From NCBI GenBank assembly GCA_014529385.2, contig CM043962.1, positions 50,935,405-50,999,404 of the forward strand: a stretch of DNA of 64,000 nucleotides, written 5' to 3'. A program made the translations under genes and the position numbers. The notes below the pieces were generated by a model. That model was not told the DNA's origin. It did not search any database and worked only from the letters and a program-made list of their open reading frames with translations. This document shows, piece by piece, positions 24,331-34,439 of this stretch (position 1 is its first letter; each line of letters starts with the position of its first letter). The DNA comes from Adiantum capillus-veneris (taxonomy: Eukaryota; Streptophyta; Polypodiopsida; Polypodiales; Pteridaceae).

Positions 24331-24375
24331 GGGGAAACCTACTTGAGGTTTGGCAATAGGCTGGAATAAAAAAAG

Positions 24376-24446
24376 TGGTCAAGTGGATACGTCCGAGGTG
24401 GATCAAATGGCCGGCCAAAGGGACAATCTCAAAGAGGCCAGAAGGT

Positions 24447-24531
<85 letters not shown>

Positions 24532-24860
24532 AGAAAAATTGAAATAAAAACATTGAAAAAATGATAGGGGCAAAAGCGATGTCGCTAGTGCTCCCTTCCT
24601 CAAGCTCTAAGAGAGAGCAACTAGAGAGCAAGAGGCGGCCTTCTTCAAAATACCAAAAAGAGGTGCCAGGTGGCCAAATTAGAGAGTAGTTTCCAAATCT
24701 GAAGGCCCCCTATAAAGGTCTTTTTTAATCAATCTAAGGAGTTTTTGGATCCATTTGAAGCCTACAAAAAGGAGTTTCCTGACATAGGAGTGTGCCTGTC
24801 AACCCTCTTTGTATGTTCTCATGTGATGGTAGTGCAAACTTTGTAAGTGTCTTTTGAAGC
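24376..24860 (+). mobile_element. LTR copy (left) of Tat-like element
   Basis: This aligns with 28869-29230: GGTCAAGTGGAYACGTC, ATGGCCGGCCAAAGGGACAA, GATGTCGCTAGTGC, ATACCAAAAAG-GGTGCC, CTTTTTGGAKCCRTTTGAAG, GAGTGTGCYTGTCAACC. The left copy contains a GA microsatellite and about 70 bp after it that the right copy lacks. Terminal dinucleotides are not certain (TG at 24376 in this copy, AG at the matching place in the other). Confidence 0.7.
24450..24528. repeat. (GA)39 microsatellite inside LTR
   Basis: Seventy-nine bases of GA dinucleotide inside the left LTR copy; missing from the right copy. Confidence 0.97.
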
Positions 24861-25318
24861 ATAATCAAGCCACTACTGCCTAGTTCTAGTGTTGTTTCCC
24901 CTTCCCCCTTTCTTTTTCTCTTGCTCTTGTGTTAGGTTGGGGTGTTGATAGTGTGGATGTGTGTGCCCCCTGGATTGGCGGTGTTTTGCGTTAGAGAGTG
25001 AGATTGAGTGGCTGTGTGCATTTGTAAGGGTTGAGACGAATTGTGGCAGTGGGTGTGATTTGTGTTTTGGTCTTGGAGAGTGTGCAAGCATTGGGAAGTG
25101 TGCAAGCAATGGTCTCCTAGTGCAAAGTGTGTTTTTTAAAGGTGTTTTTTGAGAGGCCCTAGGGGTGTTGTGAATTCTTTGAGCTATAGAGAGGCCTTTT
25201 GTGTTGTGTGATGGGTGTGTTCCCTGATTCTCCCTCTCCATTTGCAGGTGCCCTCACTAGGGAGTGCATTGATTGCTCCTAGTCGTATGAGAAGACCTGA
25301 TTTTTGGCATTAGAAAGC

Positions 25319-25885
25319 ATGGCGACGAGAAGCTATGGACCAATTTTCACAGGCAAGGAGAACGAGTGGATGTCAGATTTTGAGATGTATATGTTATCAC
25401 TATGTATGCCAAACAAAGACAGAAAATTGTAGACAATCCCTCTGGCGATGCACGGCAAAGCTAAAGTATGGTATGAAGCATTGGAAGGTGAGCCGAGGCA
25501 TGCTTGGCCAGCTCTACAAGAAAGATTTCTACACGATTTTTTCAAGGAGGCATTCCTAGTCAAGATGGATGAAAAACTAAAGGCACTTAAGCAAGATGTA
25601 AGTGAAGATTTCAATTTGTTTTTGGATTAGTTTGAAGCATGTTGGGCAAAAGTAGCAGCAGCCATGCAATTGGCTAATGGGGACTATTTCAAGTTGGATA
25701 AATTCATGGCATGCTTGCATCCCAAAGTGAGGGAAAAAATCAACTTTGAAAGCCCAAATAATTACAATGGTGCTAGAACAATCGCAAGGACAAAGAGCAA
25801 AAAGATAAAGAAGAATATTGAGCAAGGCATGTTGGGCTACAAAATGGTGGTTCTCTCCCCCCCCCCCCCCAACCACAAATTTTGA
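25319..25885 (+). pseudogene. Gag of Tat-like element (broken)
   Basis: ATG at 25319 begins MATRSYGPIFTGKENEW. The capsid-like core follows in a frame with stops at about 25430 and 25628: MHGKAKVWYEALEGEPRHAW, PALQERFLHDFFKEAF, LKALKQDVSEDFNLFLD, then YFKLDKFMACLHPKVREKIN and a basic tail (KSKKIKKNIEQGML). This is the retrotransposon gag layout: aromatic AKVWYEAL helix, F-KEAF helix and CLHPKVREKI helix. It is followed by a poly-C run at 25857-25870 that shifts the frame. Confidence 0.75.
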
Positions 25886-26039
25886 GAGAGGCTAAACAAT
25901 TCACAAGGAGAACCATGGGAATTGAGGTGTAGCAGTTGTGCTACAGAATTGGGTGATGTCTATGCAGATGTAGGAATCAAGGTTGAGTGTGATGAATAGA
26001 GAACAGTCAAGAGGCAGGGTGAGGCCGTTGCCATGCAAG

Positions 26040-26081
26040 TGTTACAATCGTGGAGAAGAGGGATATTATGCGCCTGATTGT
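26040..26081 (+). pseudogene. Broken CCHC zinc knuckle
   Basis: The sequence reads CYNRGEEGYYAPDC. In a working gag knuckle (CxxCxxxxHxxxxC) the Arg would be Cys and the second-position Tyr of GYYA would be His; both are single-base C-to-T-type changes (TGT/CGT and CAT/TAT). Nucleic-acid binding by this knuckle is therefore lost. Confidence 0.75.
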
Positions 26082-26090
26082 CCCCCAACC

Positions 26091-26093
<3 letters not shown>

Positions 26094-26181
<88 letters not shown>
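26094..26181. repeat. (GA)44 microsatellite inside gag-pol
   Basis: Eighty-eight bases of GA begin four codons after the zinc knuckle and would be read as an (Arg-Glu)n run. The protease domain expected after the knuckle is not present on the far side; the RT lead-in follows instead. Confidence 0.95.
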
Positions 26182-26184
<3 letters not shown>

Positions 26185-27110
26185 CAACCTCAAGTTCATG
26201 GTTTGAGTGTAGAAAAGGTATCTAGTATGATGAGCAAGGATCTAACCAAGGGTGAGAAGGAGGATTATGTTCAACTATATGCCTCCTATCCTAACCTATT
26301 TTCAATGGAATACACAGATTTGTGAGGAGCCAAAGGAGTGGAGCACAAGATAGTTCTCAAGGAGAGGTTCAAGCCTAAAGCACAGAAGCTGAGAAGATTA
26401 GGGGAGATGCAAAAATAAGACTTTGGTAGGAGATCAACAAGTATGTAGGTATTATATACCATGTGAAGGAGTCAGAGTGGGTTTCCCCAGTGGTTATCAC
26501 TCCAAAGAAGAATGGGAAATAGAGAGTGTGTGTTGACTACAAGCCATTGAATGCAGCGACCAAGCGAAACCACTACCCATTTCCGCCTTAGGATGAGATC
26601 TTGAACCAGGTAGCTTTTGATGAAAGATACTCAATTATGGATGGTTTTTCAGGATACTTTCAGATAGAGATCGCACTTGAAGGCCAATTGAAGACTACAT
26701 TCATCTCTCCATGGGGATTGGTAAATGCCTATGCTACTTTCTAGGATTGGATGAACAAGGTTTTTGGTCCCTAATTGGGTAAATTTATCAGGGTTTTCAT
26801 GGATGATATAGGTTGCTATAGTTCAAGAGCAGAGCACTTGTTAAAGTTACAGTTATGTTTTCAAAGGCTCAATGAAGAAGGTGGTCAGTTGAACCCTAAG
26901 AAGTACAAGTTGTCACAATCTCAAGAAAAATTGGTAGATCATGTGGTGTCACAAAATGGGATAAAAGAAGATCCAAAGAAGGTGAAGGCATTGGTGTTGA
27001 TGAGCTGCTACCAAATGCTCAAGGTCTGGCTTTGTTTGTGCATAAGATAAAGTATTTGTTGTGCTTTTTTTGGATGTTTTCCCAGTATGCATATCCTCTT
27101 CAAAAGAGGG
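26182..27110 (+). pseudogene. Reverse transcriptase of Tat-like element (broken)
   Basis: Lead-in (KGEKEDYVQLYASYPNLFS) is followed by RT landmarks spread over three frames: WVSPVVITPKKNGK, VCVDYKPLNAATKRNHYPFP, DGFSGYFQIEIALE, FISPWGLVNAYATF, and the catalytic box VFMDDIGCYSS near 26795-26830. Connection residues LNEEGGQLNPKKYKLSQS, then IKEDPKKVKAL follow. Both catalytic Asp of the x-DD box are kept although the frame is repeatedly interrupted. It resembles the RT of the minus-strand element at 3.0-4.2 kb. Confidence 0.8.
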
Positions 27111-27118
27111 CTTAGCAA

Positions 27119-27409
27119 GTGCATGGCTTTGAGTGTGATGAAGAAGTGCAAGAAGCTTTTGATAGGGTGAAAGAGATCTTGTGTCAGTTGCCGTTAGTGT
27201 GTCCTCTCAATCAACAAGATGAATTCTATGTGGCTATGACAATAGGTACGGTTGCTATTGGAGCAGTGCTACCACAAAAGGTAGGGAGAAGTTACAAACC
27301 TGTCTACTTTGAGAGTAGGGTGATAAGTCCTAGAGAGATGACTTACACTAAAGTGGAGCAGTGGGTGAGGATTTACTCTTTGCTTGTAGGAAGTTCAAAC
27401 TGCATTTGA
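27119..27409 (+). pseudogene. RNase H (first) of Tat-like element
   Basis: A 96-codon frame begins in the RT connection (EEVQEAFDRVKEILCQLPLV) and carries the RNase H strand FYVAMTIGTVAIGAVLPQK, where a D-x-S usually precedes GAVL, then KPVYFESRVISPREMTYTKV. The first catalytic Asp position is altered (AMTI for the usual A-S/D), so activity is doubtful. The frame is lost after 27409; the region to 27600 still shows RNase H phrases (GKRIMKWV, LQEFEFEFKI). Confidence 0.75.
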
Positions 27410-27639
27410 TTTTGTGTAAGTTTTTGTGTTGACTTCTAGCAATGTGTTTTTGGAAGTGGTGTTGCATTTGAAGCCAGGGAAGAGGATCATGAAGTGGGTG
27501 TTGTAGCTACAAGAGTTTGAGTTTGAGTTCAAAATTGACCACACAAGGCGATCACACTTGGTCAATATTTTGGTCAATAAGTGTGCCGATTTATTGGCTT
27601 ATCCAAGGCTGGCCAAGGCTGGTACAAGATAAAGTACGA

Positions 27640-28075
27640 GATGAAGCGAGGAGCTTGACTTGGAGGATGCTTTTACCATGTGGTTTGATGGAGCGTAGCG
27701 AAGGGTAGTTCAGAAAGTAGGTGGTGGTGTGGTGATATAGGACCCGCAGGGCAAAGTGATTTTTTGAAAACTTATGATCTGGAGGATTTCCACACCAACA
27801 ATGAGGCAAAGTATCTTACCCTACATTTGGGTTTGAAGCAGTGCATGGAGTTCAACATTTCAAGGTTGATGGTGAAAGGTGATGTGTTGTTGTCACTGGT
27901 CATCAAGAAACTGTTAGGCTAATGGAAATTAAAGCGGGATTCGTTGAAGCATCGATTTTTTTCTATTAAAGAGATGTTGAAGTTCTTTGAAGCGATTCAA
28001 TTCAAGCATGTCAAGAGACCGAAGAACCAAGAGGTGGGCAGGCTAGCAAGTAGCATAGTACAAGTGCATGTTGTA
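27640..28075 (+). pseudogene. Second, archaeal-type RNase H (aRNH) remnant
   Basis: Reading across frames: TMWFDGA (first Asp), GGGVVI-DPQGKVI, DFHTNNEAKYLTLHLGLKQC (the NNEAEY-type Glu helix), LMVKGDVLLSLVIKKLLG (third acidic position in KGD), and FKHVKRPKNQEVGRLAS, where working copies have HVPR..N..AD.LA; the final Asp is Gly here. The order and spacing match the aRNH acquired by Tat-clade Ty3/gypsy elements. Stops and shifts break it. Confidence 0.7.
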
Positions 28076-28289
28076 GGCATATATGTGGCCCCAACTGCTT
28101 ATGCAAATAGAGTGACCTTGAAGGAGATATAAGACTTTTTGAGCACGAGCCGATGTCTAGAAGGCTTTTCCAAGTTGTAGAGGAGAACATTTGTGCAAAA
28201 GGCCCACAAGTTCACCTTGGTAGGCAAGGATTTGATGACCTACGGGCGAGATGGAGCGCCAAGGAGGGTGATGTACAAAGAGGAGATAA

Positions 28290-28445
28290 GCATGGTGTTG
28301 GAGCAATGCCATGGATACAGTGGAAATCAAGGTAAAGACCATGTGTTGTTTTGAGTGCTAAGAGCGGGTTTTCAGTGTCCTTCAATAGTGAAGGATGTAC
28401 ATTACTGTTGCAAAACCTACCACAAATGTCAAACCATGGGTAAAA
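28290..28445 (+). pseudogene. Integrase HHCC zinc finger remnant
   Basis: HGYSGNQGKD is followed after a stop by AGFQCPSIVKDVHYCCKTYH and KCQTMGK. His, His and the CxxC pair (CCKTYHKC) correspond to the integrase N-terminal zinc-binding domain. The catalytic core that should follow is missing; sequence after about 28450 is unrelated. Confidence 0.65.
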
Positions 28446-28708
28446 GACGACTGGTAAGGGGGTATAGAACAAGAGAGGGGATCTCTCTTTAGTCATGTAG
28501 CCATGGTGGATTGAGGCCAATGCTGCACGCACCTCGGTCGAGAGGCGTTGGTGGCTTTTGGGTGTCGTCAACTGTGAGGAGCACAGGTGGTGCAGCCCTC
28601 AATGGTCCAAAGACGGTTTTGGTGAAGTGATGATCTAGCACATTGGCCTCCTAGGGCACCTTTCACACGGGCCAAGGGCCCTCTCAATTTTTTTAAAGGC
28701 AAGCTAGT

Positions 28709-28729
28709 CCCCCCCCCCCCCCCCCCCCC
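28709..28729. repeat. Poly-C run (21 C)
   Basis: An uninterrupted run of about 21 C, probably unstable. Confidence 0.95.
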
Positions 28730-28868
28730 GCCACTAGCGACCTCGCTAGTGCTCAGGGAGGGGCCTGTGTGTGAGAGAGGGGAAATGAATTCCAAGAGAG
28801 GGAGATCCAAAGCAAAGACATAAGGCTTTCCAAAGCTCAATCAAAGGGGTAATTCAAACCATTCAAAA

Positions 28869-29230
28869 GAGGTCAAGTGGACACGTCTGAAGTGGATAAA
28901 ATGGCCGGCCAAAGGGACAAGGGATGTCGCTAGTGCCCCCCCCCTCTCTCAAGTTCAAAGAGAGATTATCTAGAGAGCAAGCGGACAGCTTCCCAAAAAT
29001 ACCAAAAAGTGGTGCCGGGAGGCCCAAATAAAGAGCAATTCCAAAGTTGAAGGCCCCCCAAAGTCATTTTCTAATCAATCTTAGGGCTTTTTGGAGCCGT
29101 TTGAAGCCTACATAAATCCTACAGAGTGGAGTTTTCTCATAGAGGAGTGTGCTTGTCAACCTTCTTTGTATTTTCTCGTGGAAATGGCTATTAAGATGGT
29201 AGTCAAGGTTTGTAAGTGTCTCTTGAAGTG
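28869..29230 (+). mobile_element. LTR copy (right) of Tat-like element, truncated
   Basis: Aligns with the left LTR copy from GGTCAAGTGG to GTAAGTGTCTYTTGAAG. Homology stops at 29230, where the left copy continues into its leader, so the 3' end is missing or replaced. Confidence 0.7.
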
Positions 29231-29269
29231 CAGTGCCCAAGAGGTCAGCCGCCACAAGGCTTGGCTTGG

Positions 29270-29600
29270 AATGCCATGGTGATGCAAATTGGCCCCCACG
29301 CTGGCACGAACCCATCAAGCCTTCTCTTGCTTGATTTGGTGTTGGTCAATGTTGGTAAAAATGGGGAAGGGGATACCCACCCAAAACACAATCAACACGC
29401 CTCTCTATAGCCTAGGATAGACACAACACCCCTAACCACTCAAATTCACCCTTAAAAACAACACAATATCACTTGCAAACGCTCATCCCATCACAAAAAG
29501 CTTTGCACATACCACACACACAAACCCTTGTTCCACACCGCCAAACATGCACAAATCTCTCTCTTTCTCTCACTATGCACATCACAACCTTAGTTTAGGG
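29270..29600 (-). mobile_element. Inverted leader fragment of the same retroelement family
   Basis: On the minus strand this contains AGGCTATAGAGAGGCGTGTT followed by a GTTTTGGGTG phrase, the leader found in plus orientation at 22.96, 25.18 and 33.70 kb. No coding region follows it. Confidence 0.5.
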
Positions 29601-30287
29601 TTACACACAACCGCACCGACATCTGCACCACAATGCAAAGTACAAGAGCAGCACCATGTTGGGGCAATGCAGAGCTTTTCCTTGCAAAGACAATTACAAA
29701 AAAATCTCCATTCTGTGTAGATCACTCTTCCCTTTTCTCTCCTCCTTCTCCACGTTCCCAAACACCAAACGGTCAAAAAGCCCCCACCAAGTTGAAAAAA
29801 CTTCCCTTATAGGAGGCTATACATTTTAAAAGAATAAAAAATTGGGTCTTTCATGGCTCATACAGTTCCAGCTTTTTTGGAAATTTTTATACATTTCACA
29901 CACTTGGAATTCCATATTTAGCACATTTTGAAAGGTTTCAACACCCTAGTAGCTTTTCACTACTTGATTGCATGGGAATCACCCCTTGCTATCTTTCGGC
30001 ACCATCTTGCCTGGTTGGCCCCATGTGAGCCTCCCCTTCCTTTTGGATCCCCAATCATGTCGTCGATGTTCCCCAAGGTTCTCTTTGATAGATTTTGCCC
30101 CCTCATGGGTGCAAGAATGCCTACCTACAAACCGCCATGTCATCACTATAGGTAGCATCATTCGAAGCCGTCCGGCACCATCAAATGCCATCATCCTGTT
30201 GTCTATCCCACTAGCGTCACTTGCAGCAGTGTTTCATGGGCTCCTCCATAGCCTATGATCTCAAGAGCTCCCACACCACTTGGATGC

Positions 30288-30575
30288 TCAATGAGAGCAC
30301 TCATTGTAGCTCAAATATCCCCTCTTCCTAGCTCCCAAGTGCGCATACGGGTTCATGGAATGCCACGTGGAAGCCTCAAGGGCATTGCCCTCCAAGACCT
30401 CCAAAGCCTTTATAAAAAAACTCATAAAATTATTTTTTTCCCTCCACTTTGGGCACTCTACCACTTGATGCTCAAAGCTACAACTTCCACAACCCATTTT
30501 ACCAATCAATTCAGTGAGAAGAACATACATAGGGAAGCAACCCTTCCCAAAACAAACTTTGGACGGGAAGTACAA
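30288..30575 (-). pseudogene. ORF with zinc-knuckle-like CCHC, unknown
   Basis: A 95-codon minus-strand frame includes KMGCGSCSFEHQVVECPKW, a CxxCxxxHxxxxC arrangement one residue shorter than the classic gag knuckle, followed by a basic patch. It is plausibly a gag or LINE ORF1 remnant, but no other domain supports either, and it is flanked by unrecognised sequence. Confidence 0.3.
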
Positions 30576-30808
30576 GCATGTTCTTATTAATCAATACTGA
30601 ATGTTACTGAAGTGAGAATCACTACTGACAAAGATTTGAAGAGTCTAAAGTTTTGTACAGATTGCCAGCAACAAGGTCCGTCAAGTCAAGACCAATCGAA
30701 AGTGCAATCAATCAACCAATTGGAGAGCTAAAATAGTCAGAGTAAGGAACGACAAAGCGAACTTTTGAGGTAAAAGGTTTGGATTGGTAGTGGTGTGTTA
30801 AAGAATTA

Positions 30809-32127
30809 ATGTATTTAAGATCAGGTAGAAACCTCCAAAGAGACCAAAGATCACAAGGAGATCAGGTCAGCTTAGTGTCTATGGAGGAGAGCGTGACCCA
30901 AGCTAGAATAGATCCACTAGCACCAATCATAGAAGACGGTAGTGGGACCAACACCTCTTCTGAACAATCTTTTTACCTCATGGCTGATCAGAACACCGGT
31001 GTTAACCAACCAAGCCAAGTAGGAGGGGTTAGCACCTCTAAGAACCCTACTTGGACAATTTACAACCCTTTACTTAGAAGGACCAAATGCCCATGGGGCT
31101 CTGGTATATGCGAATGAAAGGGGACAAAAAAGCATATGTATTGAGAAAAAATCAACAGAAAGAGTGGAGGCCCTTCTAGCTTACGATGATGGGGATAGAT
31201 TTCGTGATGATGAGGGAATACATTACCTCATCGTTAAGGATCCATAAAACTTCAACAAATACGGGGATAATGTGGTAAAAGGGATGATGGTTTCTGAAAT
31301 CATCGAAATACCTCCTCGGATAGACCTTCCTACCCGCCACCCTGGTGTTTGACAAGAAGGTGACTAAAGTGGTGACTAACCAAGGAATGGTAGGAATCTA
31401 TGAATACCTGAATGGGAGAGTCAAGAAATATTTTCGATGTTTAGCACCATATGCCTTTGAGTTAGGCAGAGAAAATACTTTGTACTTGTTCTCGTATGAA
31501 TCAGGTGAAGGGAGTCTCATAATATATGTTGACAAATACGGACAAGAGTATGTACCGATAGAGAAAGCGGGGGTAGCAAGATTGATTTCCATTGGAGTAA
31601 TTCCAACAGACCTCGCTGCCACTCAAGGACTAAACCCTACCCCTAGTAAAACTACCAATCCCTTTGAGAAAATAGAGGATACTACCAAATTTCCAACTAG
31701 GCAAGCTAGAACGGTAGAAATGCCAAATTTTCATTGGTATCTCAACCCAAATCCTGAAACGTTGCAATCATGGTTGCGACCCATAGTGACAAGGGAACAA
31801 GAGTTCTATAGAGGAGAAGTCCCTATTACAAACGGATCATATGTGACCCCTGTAGTCTCACACATGTCCACTTACTCTTATTCTTATCTCAAGGAGAGCA
31901 AGGGACCAACAACAGTGCCGATCACAGTAGGATTCCCCGATATGGAGAGAATCAAAACGAAAAGAAGATTTGTAACGGAACCACCTGTTGAAAGGTCATA
32001 TAGACAATATGGGATGGGGAAAGCAGTTGACAAAATATTGAGACATGAACAAAACCCTGTGAGGGGAGAAGGACAAGGAGATTTCACAGTTAGACTGGTA
32101 GAACACAAGTGTGAAAGTCCTCAATAG
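30809..32127 (+). pseudogene. Broken ~440-codon ORF, family unknown
   Basis: Three frames follow each other without overlap gaps. The first is 30809-31117 (starts MYLRSGRNLQ, ends IYNPLLRR). A second frame runs from about 31083 to 31343 (HGALVYANERGQKS, ERVEALLAYDDGDRFRDDEG, one stop at 31225). A third runs from 31324 to 32127 with 260+ open codons (GIYEYLNGRVKKYFRCLAPY, ENTLYLFSYESGEGSLIIYV, VEMPNFHWYLNPNPETLQSW, and a C-terminus rich in Arg/Lys/Glu). The junctions look like two frameshifts in one original gene. The opening x-LRSGR resembles the N-terminus of many plant gypsy gag proteins, which is the only family hint. No zinc knuckle, protease or RT is attached. Confidence 0.5.
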
Positions 32128-32149
32128 ATAGGTGATAGCGGTTGTGTAT

Positions 32150-32340
32150 GGCTGATGCAATTTTATATATCAAAAGGATTCATAATGGGCTAAATGGGAT
32201 GGCAGGAAAATATGTTTAGAGTGCATGTTTTTTTTACTTGGAAATGTAGAGCTTGAAGAGATGGTCTAGACGGCTCATCAATCGGAGTCCCGGATACCAA
32301 GATACACGGCTTTGAAGTTTTGCCAGGGGCTAGCTCTGTT
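32150..32340. repeat. Dispersed repeat R, copy 2
   Basis: Matches 35650-35815 closely (GGGCTAAATGGGATGGYARG, AAAATATGTTYAGAGTG, CTAGAYGGCTCATCAATCGR, AGTCCCGGATWCCAAGATAC) and 17.2-17.7 kb loosely. It lies just before the second gag-only element, and copy 3 lies just after it, so R is probably that element's LTR or part of it. Confidence 0.65.
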
Positions 32341-33849
32341 CCAATTTGACCGCATTGGAAAGCATGTCCTCAAAGGTTTTTTGAAGCTTGACAAGGTTCT
32401 GGAAGCAGGTATGCACTATGTAAAGTTAGCAGGAATCCACGGCTTGTCCATCAAGTTTATGGTTGCCGAGTTATAGCAGGTTGAAGTTTGACAATCATGG
32501 CGACTGCATTGGATGAGATGGTTTTGGGTCAATTTGGTGTGCGCCGTTCGAGGCCATCGGGATGTCAAAGTGTAGAGCAGGTGGAGGGGAGCATAGCCCA
32601 ATGTGCAGGCTTTGAGGAGGATTGATGATTTTGGTCGTTGGATTACCGAGCATCAAAATGCAGGGCACTAAACCAAGAGGAGAAGAACAATTTTTTTTTA
32701 TAACTTTTTGAGTTTTTGGGTGGATCTTGGAGGCCTTAGGAGGTGAATGCTTTGGTGCTACCATGTAGCAGTTCTTTACCCCACATGTGGTGCCCGACAA
32801 TGATAACTCATGGTATTTAACCTGTAGTGGGCAACCCTCATTAATCAACAAGTTGGGAGAGGAGAGCTTGGATTTCTTGGCTATATCGGATTTGTTCCCC
32901 ATGTGCTACGTGCGTGGTGCCGCTGGGCGTTGGTGGTTGATGTTGGTTGCGGTCCTGGTGACCATGCAGCACAATGGCGTTGAATTTGGCTAATGGTGCT
33001 CTGAGCAGACATTGACGTGGTGGGTGCCCCTTGGGGGCTTGTCCCATGCTCAAAATGGACCCATAATTTTGAATGTTGGGGGGGGCTCCCACTAGAGCTT
33101 ACGCTAGTGCTGGGGGGCCCTTCCCACGGTAATACAGAGGCAGGTGAGAGAGCAAAAAAGGAAAGTCAAAAAATGCTAGTTTGCATGCAAACCTACCAAA
33201 AGAGCTCGGACAAGTGTCCGATGCTCATTCAATTGCTAAAAATGGCCGGTAGGGCTCTATAAAACACAATTTTGTGCCCACTGAAGGGTTTTTTTGCACG
33301 TGGTCTTTTGCAAGAGCCAAGTTGAGCTCGAGGGGCTGTGTTTGATGGTAGTAGCTTGTCATTTTTGGTAGTGCTTTGTTTGTAAAGAGATGTGAAGCAA
33401 GGTTATGCCAATTCCCCTCTTTCTTGTGTCGGTTTCCCCCTACCCCTCTCTTACTTTCTCTTGTTCTGAGTGCATGTTGGTGCCGATGGAGATGTGTGCC
33501 CATGGACCATTGCATGGTAAAAAGAGCATGAAATTGAGATTTTGTGTGTGTTGGGAGTGGTGAAACGAGTTGCTACGGTGAAATTGTGTTGTCTGATGTG
33601 TTGTAATGCGTGTGTGCATATGGTCATGTCCAAACGAAGGTTTGCCTCGCGATCATGTCGAGTTTGAAGGTGAACTCTAGTGGATTTGGGTGTTGTGTAT
33701 ACCTTGGGCTATAGAGAGGCATTGTGTTTGTGTTCCAGGTGTGTTCCCCTTTCTCCCTCTCCATCTTCTGGTGCCCCCATTGAGGAGCGCACACGGTGGA
33801 TTTGGTGATGCCAAAAGTGCAAGGTTTGAAGAGCAGGTCTTCATAGAGA

Positions 33850-34320
33850 TGGTGTGGTCCGATTTTTCCATTTTCACTGGGATGCAAAAACTTGGCTACA
33901 AGATTATGGCATGTTCGTGCTGGAGACCAGACCGTTTAGAGAAGAAGAGGCGGTATGATGTTTTGTGCTACTGGTTCGTAGAAAAGAAAAGTGGTGGTTT
34001 GACAGACTATTTGAAGAAGAAAAGACGGATTGTGAAGCTTTGGAAGCGGCTTTTCAATGCTAATATGTTTAGGAGGTGCAGATGCATGAAGTAAATCGAA
34101 AGCTAGATGGTCTAAAGAAAAGCTTGGATGGGGATTTTCTAGCCTTTGTGTGGGAATTTGAAGCCCTTTGGAGAAAGCTTATGGAGGTAGCTACCATATA
34201 AAGTGTTGATTTCTAAAGTTCATTAAGTTTTTTTTTGCTTGCATGAGGAGGTTAGAGATAAAGTTGAGGTGGATGGGCATGTGACATATGCTGAGGCGGT
34301 AGAGTTGGCAAGAGATTGAA
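33850..34320 (+). pseudogene. Gag remnant of second gag-only element
   Basis: The frame reads FFHFHWDAKTWLQDYGMFVL, ETRPFREEEAV, a stop, then KWWFDRLFEEEKTDCEALEA, and MHEVNRKLDGLKKSLDGDFL. It corresponds to the gag helices of the element at 25.3 kb (ENEWMSDFEMYMLS, AKVWYEAL, MDEKLKALKQDVSEDF). Several stops are present. Confidence 0.55.
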
Positions 34321-34439
34321 CTAAGAAGATTATGAAGAAGCAACAAAGTGAGGAAGAGTTTGCCCAATGCTATGGTGCCTAGGCCAATTGAAGTGGTGAG
34401 AGAGGATGCCAGTCAGAGCGGCTCCAATTGTGGAGGAAG

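Larger units (their letters stand above)
22760..24375 (+). mobile_element. Gag-only (non-autonomous) gypsy-type element, copy 1
   Basis: The order is a leader with GGCTATAGAGAGG and a GTGTTCCC..CCATCTTTTGGCAC phrase (22960-23040), a gag-like frame (23130-23690), then a second coding region (23734-24330), and no polymerase. The same order, with the same leader, is found at 33.5-35.45 kb, and the leader is shared with the autonomous element at 25.2 kb. Homology between the two gag-only copies ends at the same place, GGCTGGRATAAAA (about 24370 and 35483). A related LTR begins at 24376, so this copy may share that LTR with the following element. Confidence 0.6.
24376..29230 (+). mobile_element. 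Tat-like Ty3/gypsy element with dual RNase H, decayed
   Basis: Between the two LTR copies lie gag (25319), a zinc-knuckle remnant (26040), RT (about 26240-27100), RNase H (27119-27409), a second RNase H of the archaeal-like type (27640-28075) and the integrase zinc finger (28290-28445). A second, aRNH-type domain between RNase H and integrase is a known hallmark of the plant Tat clade of Ty3/gypsy. Stops interrupt every domain. The protease and the integrase core are absent, so the copy cannot move by itself. Confidence 0.7.

Noticed and set aside
24873-25241. 122-codon minus-strand ORF with His/Ser/Thr-rich content
   Set aside because: Antisense of the retroelement leader; similar antisense frames appear wherever that leader occurs (22.87, 33.62 kb).
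32495-32902. 135-codon minus-strand ORF
   Set aside because: Lies in LTR/leader-like repeat sequence, low-complexity Pro/Ser/Lys content, no domain and no splice support.
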